Below are positions 26,219 to 35,376 of a stretch of DNA of 64,000 nt, in pieces. The notes beneath the pieces are model-generated. The model had not been told where the DNA came from, did no database searches, and worked only from the letters and a program-made list of their open reading frames with translations. Every line of letters begins with the position of its first letter. The stretch's first letter is position 1. This DNA comes from Lachnospiraceae bacterium (GTDB lineage: Bacteria > Bacillota > Clostridia > Lachnospirales > Lachnospiraceae), in NCBI GenBank assembly GCA_022845955.1, contig AP025576.1, positions 5,270,001 to 5,334,000 of the forward strand, read 5' to 3'. Position numbers and translations under genes: made by a program.

Positions 26219-29200
26219 ATGATTGGATCAAAAAAAAGAAAACAGATAGGAGCTGTGCTGCTGGCCTCCGTGCTGATGCTCTCCCAGCTGGGGATGACGG
26301 CCTACGCGGAAGGGAACACTGCGGGCAACGGCCTGTGTGAACACCACCGGACGCATGACGGCAATTGCGGTTACATAGAGGCCGTAGAAGGCCACGCCTG
26401 CGGCCATGAACATACGTCGGACTGCTATACCGACGAGCTGGTCTGCAGCTATGATGACGAGGGCTTACAAACCGGCAGCGACGCGGGCCATGAGCATACC
26501 GCCATGTGCTATCAACTGAACTGCCAGCACGAGCATGACGACACCTGCGGCTACCTGGAGGCTGTAAAGGGTCAGACCTGCGGTTACGTCTGCGAAGCCT
26601 GTACCGGGGATACGGACAAGGACAGCGGCAGGGAGGAATCAACTATCAGCGGGAACGATTTGACTCCGACGAAGAAAACGGAGCCGGGAACCGTTCAACT
26701 GCAGGGCACAGAAAGGATCGCTGTCACGTCCTTTGACGAACTGGGCAGGGAGGTGAAACATCAGGAGGTGCCGTTAGGTACACCGGAAAGCAGCGTAAAC
26801 CTGCCTGCCGCGTTGGGGGCGACCGGTTGCCTTATGACTGGCCACACCGCTCCGGACCCGGAGGCGATCACCATTGAGTGTGTGACATGGGAGCTGACCG
26901 GGGAAAAAAACAGCCCTGCTGTCTATGAGGAAGGACGGGATAATCCCGCGATTTATTACTACCGGGCCGTCTTGCCGGAAAGCTATGAGCTGACCGGGGA
27001 CACGGCCCTGCCGGAGATCGAGGTATGGTACGGCATGGCAAACCGTGCTGGGGGGAATGATGATATAAACGGTGACGGCTATTCCGACACCGATGTAGCG
27101 GCTATCAACGCAATAATTGACAAAAACGGATTGTTAGAACCAAAGGACGAGCCGGCAAATTGGGAAAATTTGAGCAGTTTCGCTAAATGGGACAAAAGTA
27201 CCCCGAAAAGAATTACAGAACTGAAATTGGCCTTCAAATCGTTATATGGGACTCTGGACGTGTCCGGCCTGACGGCTCTGAGCAGACTGGATTGCTCCGC
27301 TAACCAGATAGAGGTATTGAATTTATCCGGCCTAAAGAACCTAAGCGAGTTATATTGCAGTATGAATGAGCTGACGGAGCTGAAAGGTCTGGGCGATCTG
27401 ACTGCTTTGACCAAGCTGAATTGCGATGTAAATCAACTGGATGAGCTAACCGGACTGGATAAACTGACAAAGCTTTTCTTTCTGGATTGTTACCATAACC
27501 AGTTAAATGGGACACTGAACGTGGGCCATCTGTCGGACTTGATCCATCTGGGTTGCGCCGAAAATCTGTTAACGGAAATAAAGGGGCTGGGTAACCTGCA
27601 CGCTCTTCAATCTTTGGAGTGCTACACCAACCATCTGACAACACTGGATATAACCGGATCGGACTATTTATCGAGCGTTTCTGCTAAAGATAATCCCTTC
27701 CAATCCATTCAGACAGGAAATGGCAAACTGACAATTAATACCGGGGAAGGAGGAATCGTTTCGGTTTCTTTCCCTACTGCCAAATCGCTAGAACTGATCC
27801 CACAACCTGATGCCGGATATAAGTTTTCGGGCTGGGCAAAACTGCCGGCCGGCGTAATGCCTGACAGTAGTAATAAAGTTACTTTTGAGATGACAGGAGA
27901 TACAGAAGTTGTGGCCACGTTTATTTGCACGGATGCCACGCTGCGAACATTATCCCTGTCCAGCGGGATGCTGACGCCCGCCTTCGACCCTGCGATAACG
28001 GCCTATACCGCTTCGGTGGAGAACAGGGTCGCAAACGTCACCATTACCGCCATACCAAACTCTGCCAAAGCTACTGTGGCCGGGGACGGCAACACGCTTT
28101 TGACCGTCGGGAATAATCTGCTTACCATCACTGTCACCGCCGAAGACGGCACCCCGAAAAATTACACAATCAATATCACACGAGAAAGTGCCCCATCTTC
28201 CGATGGAGACGGAAGCAGCCATTCCATCATCACCATACCGGAGCCGCCGAAACCGGATATCCCCGAGCTGGCCGTGAACGAACTGCCCGTGTCCGTGACG
28301 GAGGGCAAGCTCGCCACCGGTACGGTGGACGACGGTCACATATCGGCGGCGTTGGCCGACGCCGGCAAAAAAGCCGGAGCCAAACAAAACGGGATTGCGG
28401 TACAGTTCGATGCGAAATCCGCCCTGATCTACGACAGCTTTACCATTACTGTGGGGCGCGCTGCCCTTGACCGGCTGATCGCCGCCAAGGTAAAGTACTT
28501 GACCCTCAACACATCGATTGTGGATTTAACCTTTGACCTTGCGGCGCTGCAAGAGATCGCCGCAAGCTCTACCGGCGACATTACCCTGACTGCCGCCAGA
28601 GAAACCAGCCTGACCGGGGACGCGTTGGCCGCTGTCAGTTCCCGTCCTGCCTACCGGCTGACCGTTGGCTACACCGGCGCGGACGGCAAGGCGGCTACTG
28701 TTACCAGCTTCGGCGCGGGCCGGGTTACCGTAGGCGTCGCCTACAAGCCCTCCGAAACCGAGCAGACCGGCAGCCTGTATCTTGTGTACAGCGCGGACGG
28801 CAGGGGTGCGGAATGGCAGTATCAATCCAGCTACAGCAGGAACAGCGGAAACGTGATTGGATCAGTGGGGCATTTCAGCGTGTACGGTGTGGGTTATTTA
28901 CCCGCCCCTTCCTACTCCGACACCATAAACCATTGGGCCAAAGCGGATATTGATTTTGCGGCAAGCCGGGGCCTGCTCTCCGGCACGTCGGAAACCACAT
29001 TTTCCCCGGACTTACACGTCACGCGTGGCATATTCGTAATGGCTTTGGGAAAGCTGGCCGGTATCAAACCGGCAGACTATACTTCCAGCCGGTTTGCCGA
29101 CGTTCCCGATTCCGCTGTCTATGCCCCCTATGTTATGTGGGCGGCCTCCAAGGGCATTGTGAACGGCACCGGGGAAAACTCCTTTCACCCGGACGCGCCG

Positions 29201-29644
29201 ATCACCCGTGAACAGATGGCTGTTATCATGCGACAGTACGCGGACAAGCTGGGGTATACTCTCCCCGTGGCGCGGGAGGCCGTTACCTTTACGGACAATA
29301 ACCAAATCACCGGCGGGATGAAGGATGCGGTACAGCAGGTCCGGCAGGCCGGTATTATGAGCGGCAAGGAAAATAACCGATTCGGACCCAAGGATGCCGC
29401 CACCCGTGCCGAGGCTGCCACCGTACTGCGCCGGTTCGTAGAGGTTGTGATCGACCGCAGCACTGCCAGCGGCTGGGGACAGAACGATGCCGGGCGCTGG
29501 CTCTACTATCTGGACGGAAAGCCCGTCACCGGCTGGAAACAGATAGGCGGCAACTGGTATTACTTCTATCCGGATGGCTACATGGCCGCCGATACCCAAA
29601 TAGACGGCCGCGAGATCGGGACGGACGGGGCGTGGAAGGAATAG
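26219..29644 (+). CDS. large surface protein with LRR, SLH and cell-wall-binding repeats
   Basis: The 1141-residue secreted protein starts with a signal peptide (KKRKQIGAVLLASVLMLSQL to TAYAEG). Residues about 35-135 are Cys/His-rich repeats (HDGNCGYIEAVEGHACGHEH and similar). A dockerin-like loop (DINGDGYSDTDVAAINAIID) precedes an internalin-type leucine-rich region (about 330-520), then an InlB-B-like strand module, a cadherin-like beta sandwich and a middle domain. Three SLH units follow (about 895-1080; HWAKADIDFAASRGLLSG first), and it ends with Trp/Tyr cell-wall-binding repeats (GWKQIGGNWYYFYPDGYMA). AGGAGG sets ATG 26219. It probably acts in adhesion, anchored to wall polymers by the SLH domains. 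Confidence 0.9.
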   Translation: MIGSKKRKQIGAVLLASVLMLSQLGMTAYAEGNTAGNGLCEHHRTHDGNCGYIEAVEGHACGHEHTSDCYTDELVCSYDDEGLQTGSDAGHEHTAMCYQLNCQHEHDDTCGYLEAVKGQTCGYVCEACTGDTDKDSGREESTISGNDLTPTKKTEPGTVQLQGTERIAVTSFDELGREVKHQEVPLGTPESSVNLPAALGATGCLMTGHTAPDPEAITIECVTWELTGEKNSPAVYEEGRDNPAIYYYRAVLPESYELTGDTALPEIEVWYGMANRAGGNDDINGDGYSDTDVAAINAIIDKNGLLEPKDEPANWENLSSFAKWDKSTPKRITELKLAFKSLYGTLDVSGLTALSRLDCSANQIEVLNLSGLKNLSELYCSMNELTELKGLGDLTALTKLNCDVNQLDELTGLDKLTKLFFLDCYHNQLNGTLNVGHLSDLIHLGCAENLLTEIKGLGNLHALQSLECYTNHLTTLDITGSDYLSSVSAKDNPFQSIQTGNGKLTINTGEGGIVSVSFPTAKSLELIPQPDAGYKFSGWAKLPAGVMPDSSNKVTFEMTGDTEVVATFICTDATLRTLSLSSGMLTPAFDPAITAYTASVENRVANVTITAIPNSAKATVAGDGNTLLTVGNNLLTITVTAEDGTPKNYTINITRESAPSSDGDGSSHSIITIPEPPKPDIPELAVNELPVSVTEGKLATGTVDDGHISAALADAGKKAGAKQNGIAVQFDAKSALIYDSFTITVGRAALDRLIAAKVKYLTLNTSIVDLTFDLAALQEIAASSTGDITLTAARETSLTGDALAAVSSRPAYRLTVGYTGADGKAATVTSFGAGRVTVGVAYKPSETEQTGSLYLVYSADGRGAEWQYQSSYSRNSGNVIGSVGHFSVYGVGYLPAPSYSDTINHWAKADIDFAASRGLLSGTSETTFSPDLHVTRGIFVMALGKLAGIKPADYTSSRFADVPDSAVYAPYVMWAASKGIVNGTGENSFHPDAPITREQMAVIMRQYADKLGYTLPVAREAVTFTDNNQITGGMKDAVQQVRQAGIMSGKENNRFGPKDAATRAEAATVLRRFVEVVIDRSTASGWGQNDAGRWLYYLDGKPVTGWKQIGGNWYYFYPDGYMAADTQIDGREIGTDGAWKE

Positions 29645-29785
29645 CGGAAACAATAAAAGAAAATGCTGCGGGACACGAATTCCGGCAGGATATGGAAAAG
29701 GCCCAACCCCCAGCAATCGTGCTGCTTTGTGACCCTTTATTTTCATATAAAACATGTTAAGAATTTTATAATATTATTTTTTTAT

Positions 29786-29807
29786 TTTTAATCTTCTTTT
29801 AATCTTG
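29786..29807 (+). promoter_or_regulatory. 11-base tandem repeat TTTTAATCTT upstream of the PepSY gene
   Basis: TTTTAATCTTC (29786-29796) is followed directly by TTTTAATCTTG (29797-29807), about 50 bases before the start. Exact 11-base direct repeats replacing a -35 box are typical of OmpR-type activation, so a two-component regulator probably drives the lipoprotein. Confidence 0.65.
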
Positions 29808-29859
29808 CCGCGTTATCCTTATCTCATCAAAAGGAAACACCCGAAAGGAGAAACATGTT

Positions 29860-30603
29860 ATGAAAAGAAATTTATATATCCTGCTTCCCGCTCTTGGCTT
29901 ATCCGCCGCACTGCTCACTGCCTGCGGCAGTCAGGATTCCCAGGATTTAGTAACACAGCAGATTACATCCACGCAGGAATCCCTTGCCGCCGGCGCATCG
30001 GCTTCCAACCTGCAGGTCACAGAAAACAAAAATGACGACGCACTGCCTGCAGCAGGCGAAACGGTTCCTATTGCAGCCGGAGGCGCTTCCGCACAGGCCC
30101 TGGCAGGCAATACACAGACCGGCGGGCAGACAGCCTACATCAGCGAAGCGGAGGCCAAAAAAATCGCTCTGGAACATGCCGGTTTGAAAGACGAAGATAT
30201 TTCTTATTTTAAACTGAAACTGGATTCCGATGACGGCGTCGTGGAATATGAAGTGAAATTCTATGCGGGAAATACCGAATACGATTATGATATCGATGCT
30301 GTTACAGGAACCATCCGCAGCTTTGATACGGAATTGGACGACGATCATCATCAGAACACGGGTACGGGCAATGCAAATACGGCCGCTCCTGCCGGATCCA
30401 TCAGTGAAGCGGACGCTAAAAAAATAGCGCTGGAGCAGGTGCCCGGCGCAACGGAAAGCAATCTGAGACTGAAAACCGATTATGACGACGGAAGAATGAA
30501 ATATGAAATCAAAATAGTATATAACGAGATTAAATATGAATTTGATATTGATGCCGCAACCGGAAAAATCCTGGAATGGGAGTCGGAATCTATCTACGAC
30601 TGA
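29860..30603 (+). CDS. double-PepSY-domain lipoprotein
   Basis: The 247-residue lipoprotein has a signal ending LLTACGS, a low-complexity spacer and two PepSY domains of about 70 residues. Their starts repeat nearly exactly (ISEAEAKKIALEHAGLKDED and ISEADAKKIALEQVPGATES), and both end in YDYDIDAVTG or FDIDAATG. PepSY domains often inhibit or chaperone extracellular proteases. GGAGAAACATGTT precedes the ATG. It is monocistronic, with a terminator after it. Confidence 0.92.
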   Translation: MKRNLYILLPALGLSAALLTACGSQDSQDLVTQQITSTQESLAAGASASNLQVTENKNDDALPAAGETVPIAAGGASAQALAGNTQTGGQTAYISEAEAKKIALEHAGLKDEDISYFKLKLDSDDGVVEYEVKFYAGNTEYDYDIDAVTGTIRSFDTELDDDHHQNTGTGNANTAAPAGSISEADAKKIALEQVPGATESNLRLKTDYDDGRMKYEIKIVYNEIKYEFDIDAATGKILEWESESIYD

Positions 30604-30676
30604 TTCGTTCGCGGCCGTTCAGACAAATTGAATGCTTACATTCGTATCCCTCTCCCTTTCAGCAAAGGGAAAAAAT

Positions 30677-30740
30677 CCCGCCCGCATGGCTTCTGCCAGA
30701 TTCTTCTTCACGCAGAAAGCATTGCAGGCGGGTTGTTTTA
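30677..30740 (+). terminator. terminator between PepSY and dehydrogenase genes
   Basis: CCCGCCCGC (30677-30685) pairs with GCAGGCGGG (30724-30732) and CTTCTGC with GCAGAAAG inside; TTGTTTTA follows on the plus strand. It may act in both directions. Confidence 0.7.
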
Positions 30741-31763
30741 TTTATCAGGTGCTATAATATATTTGCCGTTTGCCCGCAGCTGCGGACGGCTCAGGATATC
30801 CTCCAGCTGTTCCAGGCCGCAGACGTCATATATCATGCTGCTCACATCCAGACGGCCGGAATCGATCAAATCAAGCGCCCTCTTCTGGGTGTACGGATTG
30901 ATATAGGATGCCTTAAGCACAAGCTCCTTCTGGAATATCTGAAAGGGTTTTATGGAAACCGTTTCTTCCGGCTTCGTCAGCCCGAACATCATCACCACCG
31001 CTTTCTTCCCTGCAAGAGCAATCGCCTGTTCGATAGTGGACGGACGTCCCACACACTCGATAACCGTCTGCACCCAGGTCATTCCGGCCCCTTCAAGAAC
31101 CGCTTTCCCATCCTCATGGATCGGATCAATGCAGATATCGGCTCCCAGCTTCCTTCCCACTTCTCTTTTCCCTTCCACCGGCTCCAGCAGAGCAACCTTA
31201 GCCGCCCCGGCCAGCTTTGCCAGCTGTACCATAAGAAGCCCGATCATACCGCCCCCTATGACCACAACCTGGTGGCCGGGCCTGATTTCGCACATATCCA
31301 GTCCGTGCAGACAGCAGGCCACAGGCTCGGCCATGGCTCCCTGTTCAAAAGTGGTATTATCCCCCAGCCGGTAAACCTGCCGGTAATTCACGGCGCAATA
31401 TTCCGCAAAACCGCCGTTTACCGTAGTACCGTATCCTATCATGTGTCCGCAGAAATGAGCGGCACCGTTTCTGCATGCCTCGCAGGCTCCGCAGCAGCAG
31501 TTGGGATCGATGCAGACTCTGTCTCCTTCCCGGAAACCGGTGACCCGTTCTCCTGTTTTCACCACCACGCCGGAAAATTCATGGCCCAATATGGTGGGCG
31601 GCGTCACTTCCGCAGCGCCCTTGTCCCCTTCATAAATATGTACATCCGTTCCGCATACCCCGCATGCCTTCACCTGAATCAGCACTTCCTCCGGGCCGGT
31701 CTCCGGCATCGGGCGCTCCTCAATCCTTACCTCATGTTTCCCATAAAATACCGCACTTTTCAT
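30738..31763 (-). CDS. zinc-dependent medium-chain alcohol/polyol dehydrogenase
   Basis: The 341-residue enzyme is a zinc MDR of the sorbitol/threonine dehydrogenase group. It has the catalytic Cys (VKACGVCGTDVHIYEGD), GHEFSG, the structural-zinc cysteines (CCCGACEACRNGAAHFC) and a Rossmann NAD site (VVVIGGGMIGLLMVQLAKLA). It oxidises an alcohol, probably a polyol or amino alcohol, with NAD(P). GGGAGG eight bases before ATG 31763 decides against the upstream ATG at 31796. It lies 55 bases from the cytidine deaminase stop, a possible but unrelated operon neighbour. Confidence 0.92.
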   Translation of the reverse strand: MKSAVFYGKHEVRIEERPMPETGPEEVLIQVKACGVCGTDVHIYEGDKGAAEVTPPTILGHEFSGVVVKTGERVTGFREGDRVCIDPNCCCGACEACRNGAAHFCGHMIGYGTTVNGGFAEYCAVNYRQVYRLGDNTTFEQGAMAEPVACCLHGLDMCEIRPGHQVVVIGGGMIGLLMVQLAKLAGAAKVALLEPVEGKREVGRKLGADICIDPIHEDGKAVLEGAGMTWVQTVIECVGRPSTIEQAIALAGKKAVVMMFGLTKPEETVSIKPFQIFQKELVLKASYINPYTQKRALDLIDSGRLDVSSMIYDVCGLEQLEDILSRPQLRANGKYIIAPDK

Positions 31764-31818
31764 TTTACTATACCCTCCCCTTTTTATTCCCGTCATTCTG
31801 CCGCGGGATATTAGCCAT

Positions 31819-32193
31819 TCATTCCCACCGTTCCGGCAGAAGCTCCTCCAGCGTAAGCTCCTTATCCTTCAGCCGTATCCGGCAGTCCAGATTTGCATGG
31901 TTAATCTGGTACATAAACTCCCGGCACCGTCCGCAGGGCGGTACAATCCCTGCCTCCCGGTTCACGGCCACCAGCTTTACCATCCGGCTTTCCCCCGCGG
32001 TAACCATAGCCGCAATCGCCGCGTGCTCCGCACAAAAGCCCATGGAACAGGGTGTATCGATACAAACACCCCTGTATACATTCCCCTGATCCGTAAGCAG
32101 AGCCGCCGCAACGCTTCCGGCGCTGGCGCTCTCCGACAGATCCCTGGGATTTAATGTCCGGTATGCAATATCCGTCAGTTCTTCAAATTCCAT
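31819..32193 (-). CDS. cdd: cytidine deaminase
   Basis: The 124-residue protein fits the small tetrameric cytidine deaminases, which convert cytidine and deoxycytidine to the uridine forms in pyrimidine salvage. The zinc motif is visible as GFCAEHAAIAAMV (Cys and proton-shuttling Glu) and PPCGRCREFM (two Cys). The frame is open further upstream to 32352, but AGGAGG before ATG 32193 and the family length fix the start. It lies 50 bases after the symporter gene on the same strand. Confidence 0.94.
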   Translation of the reverse strand: MEFEELTDIAYRTLNPRDLSESASAGSVAAALLTDQGNVYRGVCIDTPCSMGFCAEHAAIAAMVTAGESRMVKLVAVNREAGIVPPCGRCREFMYQINHANLDCRIRLKDKELTLEELLPERWE

Positions 32194-32243
32194 TTTCCTT
32201 TTCCTCCTATCATCATAGCGGTTTCTTTTACGGAAAGCAAGAC

Positions 32244-33548
32244 TTATCTGCCTTCCCGCCGGCGTCTGTCCGGCATGGGATCCCCGGCATCCTTTCTGTT
32301 GTAAACATCCACATCCACCGCATCGTCCTGTTTCGCCACAATCGTAGTGCATACCGCATCCCCTGTGATATTGACTGCGGTCCTTGTCATATCCAGAATC
32401 CGGTCAATCCCCATTATCAGGCCGATTGCCTCCACCGGCAAACCTACGGATTGAAATACCATGGACAAGGTAATCAGACCCACGCCGGGCACGCCTGCCG
32501 TTCCCACGGAAGCGAGGGTAGCCGTAGCTATTACCGTCAGGAAATCCGCCGCCGACAGGTGTATTTGGAAGGCCTGCGCCGCAAATACCACCGCGACTCC
32601 CTGCATGATCGCCGTACCATCCATATTGATGGTGGCGCCCAGAGGGATCGTGAAGGAGGATATTTTCTTGCTCACTCCCATTTTTTTATAAAGGGTATCA
32701 ATGGAAAGGGGAATGGTGGCATTGGAGGTGGCGGTGGAGAAAGCAAAGGCCATCACGGGGGCAAATTTATACAGGAACCGGATCGGGCTCAGCCCCGTAA
32801 ACAGCTTCAGGAGTACCTGATACACCACAAGCCCCTGCACCGCCAGCGCCAGAATCACGGCAAGCATATATTTCAGCAGCGGGACAAACGCATCAAGCCC
32901 CAGACCGGCAAAGGTTCGGGCTATCAGGCAGAATACCCCCGCGGGAGCCAGCGTCATAACGCCCATCGTCATATCCATCATTATATCATTAAACTGGCTG
33001 AAAAAGGAAGAAACCGTATCCGCTTTTTCTCCCCGGTGAGCCAGGATGACTCCCAGAATCAGGGCAAAAAGGATAATCGGCAGCATTTCCCCCTTCGCCA
33101 GGGCCTCCAGGGGATTGGTGGGAATTATATGCAAAACCGTATCCACAAAGTTTGTTTTTTCCGCAGCCGCGGTTTCCGTCCCCTGGATTTTCTCCAATTC
33201 CAGCCCCAGACCGGGATTAATCAGGCCGGCAAGGAAAATTGCCGCACTGATAGCCACCGCTGTCGTCAGCAGATAGAATCCTATGGTTTTCACGCCCACC
33301 CTGCCCAGCCTTTTGGTATCCCCTATGGCCATACTGCCGCAGACAAGAGAACAGAATACAAGAGGGACTACCAGCATCTGCATCAGGCGGATAAACCCCT
33401 GTCCGATCACATAAAAAATACCGTCAATGATAACCGTATCCCGGATATACCCTGCCGGGATCCACAGATTCAGCGCCAAACCGGCAAGCGCCCCGCAAAG
33501 AAGGGCAATAAAAATAACCGTTGTCAGATTTTTTTTCTTTTTTCTCAT
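32244..33548 (-). CDS. dicarboxylate/amino acid:cation symporter (DAACS family)
   Basis: The 434-residue membrane protein has eight or more hydrophobic spans. It shows the hallmarks of the GltP/Glt(Ph) family: the Ser-rich hairpin region, the unwound NMDG motif (GATINMDGTAIMQGVAVVFA) and TSNATIPLSIDTL. It couples uptake of glutamate, aspartate or C4-dicarboxylates to sodium or protons. It is the first gene of the leftward run symporter-cytidine deaminase-dehydrogenase. No close regulator was found. Confidence 0.93.
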   Translation of the reverse strand: MRKKKKNLTTVIFIALLCGALAGLALNLWIPAGYIRDTVIIDGIFYVIGQGFIRLMQMLVVPLVFCSLVCGSMAIGDTKRLGRVGVKTIGFYLLTTAVAISAAIFLAGLINPGLGLELEKIQGTETAAAEKTNFVDTVLHIIPTNPLEALAKGEMLPIILFALILGVILAHRGEKADTVSSFFSQFNDIMMDMTMGVMTLAPAGVFCLIARTFAGLGLDAFVPLLKYMLAVILALAVQGLVVYQVLLKLFTGLSPIRFLYKFAPVMAFAFSTATSNATIPLSIDTLYKKMGVSKKISSFTIPLGATINMDGTAIMQGVAVVFAAQAFQIHLSAADFLTVIATATLASVGTAGVPGVGLITLSMVFQSVGLPVEAIGLIMGIDRILDMTRTAVNITGDAVCTTIVAKQDDAVDVDVYNRKDAGDPMPDRRRREGR

Positions 33549-33799
33549 TTATCCTCTTCCCCTGAACGTATGCTTCCTATAGTTCTCCAGCAGCCCTTCC
33601 TGCATCTAGTATTCCGTTTATCCGCTGCGTTTATCCCTTTTTGCGATCTCAGTACCGCTGCGTTTCAGGCTGCACGGACGATACGCAGGCCCAATATTAT
33701 CCAATCTTTTTTCTTTCTCATGCCATATCGCCGAAAATCCATCTAAAAATAGCCCCGAAAGCCAAAAAATTGCTGAAAAAATTAAAATATGCAAAAAAG

Positions 33800-33830
33800 T
33801 TATGCCTACCTATAGAAACTGGTGTATAAT
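33800..33830 (+). promoter_or_regulatory. probable liv operon promoter
   Basis: A perfect TATAAT at 33825-33830 lies 82 bases before the livJ start; the -35 (TTATGC at 33800-33805) is weak and far. The gap 33549-33912 holds nothing else I can identify. Confidence 0.45.
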
Positions 33831-33912
33831 ACAACCAAATTGTTCAGAAAGACAGATGTGTTTCTGTCAGAGACAATTGTTCACCAAACTAATATATGAG
33901 GAGGAACTACTT

Positions 33913-35175
33913 ATGAAAAAAGCACTTAGTATTTTCTGCGCTGCCGTTATGTGCACCGGTATCCTTGCCGGCTGCGGTAACACAGGCGCCACAGCTGAGA
34001 CGACACCGGCAGCCCCCGCGGAATCCGTTCAGGCAGGTACCGACGCGGCGGACAGCGCTGCGGCGGATACCAACGAAAGCGCTGCCGCAGACACAGCAGG
34101 AAGCACAGCTGCCGGCGGTGTATTCAAAATCGGCGGCACAGCACCGCTTACAGGCGCTGCTGCCATTTACGGAAATGCGGTTAAAAACGGCGCACAGATT
34201 GCCGTTGATGAAATCAACGCAGAAGGCGGAGCCATCCAGTTTGAACTGAAATACGAAGATGATGAAAATGACCCGGAAAAAGCAGTTTCCGCATACAATG
34301 CCCTGAAGGATTGGGGAATCCAGCTTTCCCTCGGTTCCGTTACCACGAAGCCCTGTGAAGCGATTTCCACGGAGCATTTTGCAGACCGCATATTTGCCCT
34401 GACCCCTTCCGCATCCTCTACGGCTGTAACCGACGGATAGGATAACGTATACCAGATGTGTTTCGCGGATCCCAACCAGGGTACCGCTTCCGCCGATTAC
34501 ATAGCCGAAAAGCAGTTGGGTACAAAGATTGCCGTTATCTACCGGAACGACGATGTATACTCCAGCGGAATCTATGAGAAATTCAAAGCCCAGGCGGAAA
34601 CCAAGGGGCTGGAAATCGTATCCGCAACCACATTCACGGATGCCAGCTCCAATGATTTCTCCGTTCAGCTGGGAGAAGCTAAAAATGCAGGCGCAGATCT
34701 TTTGTTCTTGCCTATTTATTATCAGCCCGCTTCCCTGATTCTCAAGCAGGCGAGCGACATGGGCTACACTCCTACCGTATTCGGCGTTGACGGCATGGAC
34801 GGAATCCTGACCCTGGAAGGCTTCGATACCTCCCTGGCAGAAGGTGTAATGCTGCTGACCCCTTTCAATGCGGATGCAGAGGATGCAAAGACCCAGAGCT
34901 TCGTAAATAAATACAAAGAGCAGTTCGGCGATGTCCCCAACCAGTTTGCCGCAGATGCTTATGACTGTATTTATGCTTATAAAGCAGCCCTCGAAGCTGC
35001 CGGCGCAACAGCAGATAAGACTGCCGAGGAACTGTGTGACCTGATGATCCAGGCTTTCCCTTCCCTTACCTTTGACGGCCTTACCGGCAACGGCGTAACC
35101 TGGGATTCCACAGGTGCCGTATCCAAGAGCCCCAAGGGTATGATTATTGAAAACGGTACTTATGTAGGTCTGTAA
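33913..35175 (+). pseudogene. livJ: branched-chain amino-acid binding lipoprotein, interrupted by in-frame TAG
   Basis: Read through codon 176, this is a 420-residue type-1 periplasmic-binding lipoprotein. It has the signal ending GILAGCG, an Ala/Thr-rich spacer and a LivJ core (FKIGGTAPLTGAAAIYGNAV; FADPNQGTASADYIAEKQLG; YRNDDVYSSGIYEKFKAQAE). It heads a complete livHMGF operon and would capture leucine, isoleucine or valine outside the cell. TAG at 34438-34440 splits it, with the same frame continuing and full conservation afterwards. One base change from a Lys AAG would explain it, as would a base-calling error. GAGGAGG eight bases before ATG 33913 is strong. If real, the stop would remove the binding cleft and disable the transporter. 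Confidence 0.88.
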
Positions 35176-35206
35176 GATAACGGATCCGTCATAATTCAAC
35201 TGCCGC

Positions 35207-35245
35207 AAGGGAGCGCGCTATCATTCCACGATAGGTTGCTCCCTT
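35207..35245 (+). terminator. hairpin after livJ
   Basis: AAGGGAGC (35207-35214) pairs with GCTCCCTT (35238-35245) and CTATC with GATAG inside; GTTGTAT follows. Placed between livJ and livH, it probably reduces permease expression relative to binding protein. Confidence 0.65.
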
Positions 35246-35296
35246 GTTGTATCAGTTCCGTAAATCCGGACTGTTACCCCCTGGTTCCTTAATCAA

Positions 35297-35351
35297 GTCG
35301 TTGGTGCAGGGCGGCTGTCTGCCCTGCGGACCGTCGCCCTGGGCCAACGAC
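35297..35351 (+). repeat. 17-bp stem in the livJ-livH gap
   Basis: Arms 35297-35313 and 35335-35351 pair over 17 bases with two non-Watson-Crick positions, 25 bases before the livH start, and could affect its translation or be a dispersed repeat. Confidence 0.55.
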
Positions 35352-35376
35352 ACCAAGAAAAAGTGAGGTGTATCCC

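Noticed and set aside
30576..31814. 412-residue plus-strand frame
   Set aside because: Antisense to the zinc dehydrogenase with all catalytic motifs on the other strand.
32154..33746. 530-residue plus-strand open frame
   Set aside because: Antisense to the symporter, which has clear family motifs; composition is not protein-like.
34438..34440. TAG as pyrrolysine codon
   Set aside because: No pyrrolysine genes are in the window and Liv-binding proteins are not known to use it; mutation or base error is simpler.
33907..35208. 433-residue minus-strand frame uninterrupted across the livJ stop
   Set aside because: It is Gly/Cys/Ser-rich antisense to livJ; livJ similarity continues on both sides of the TAG, so the plus strand is the gene.
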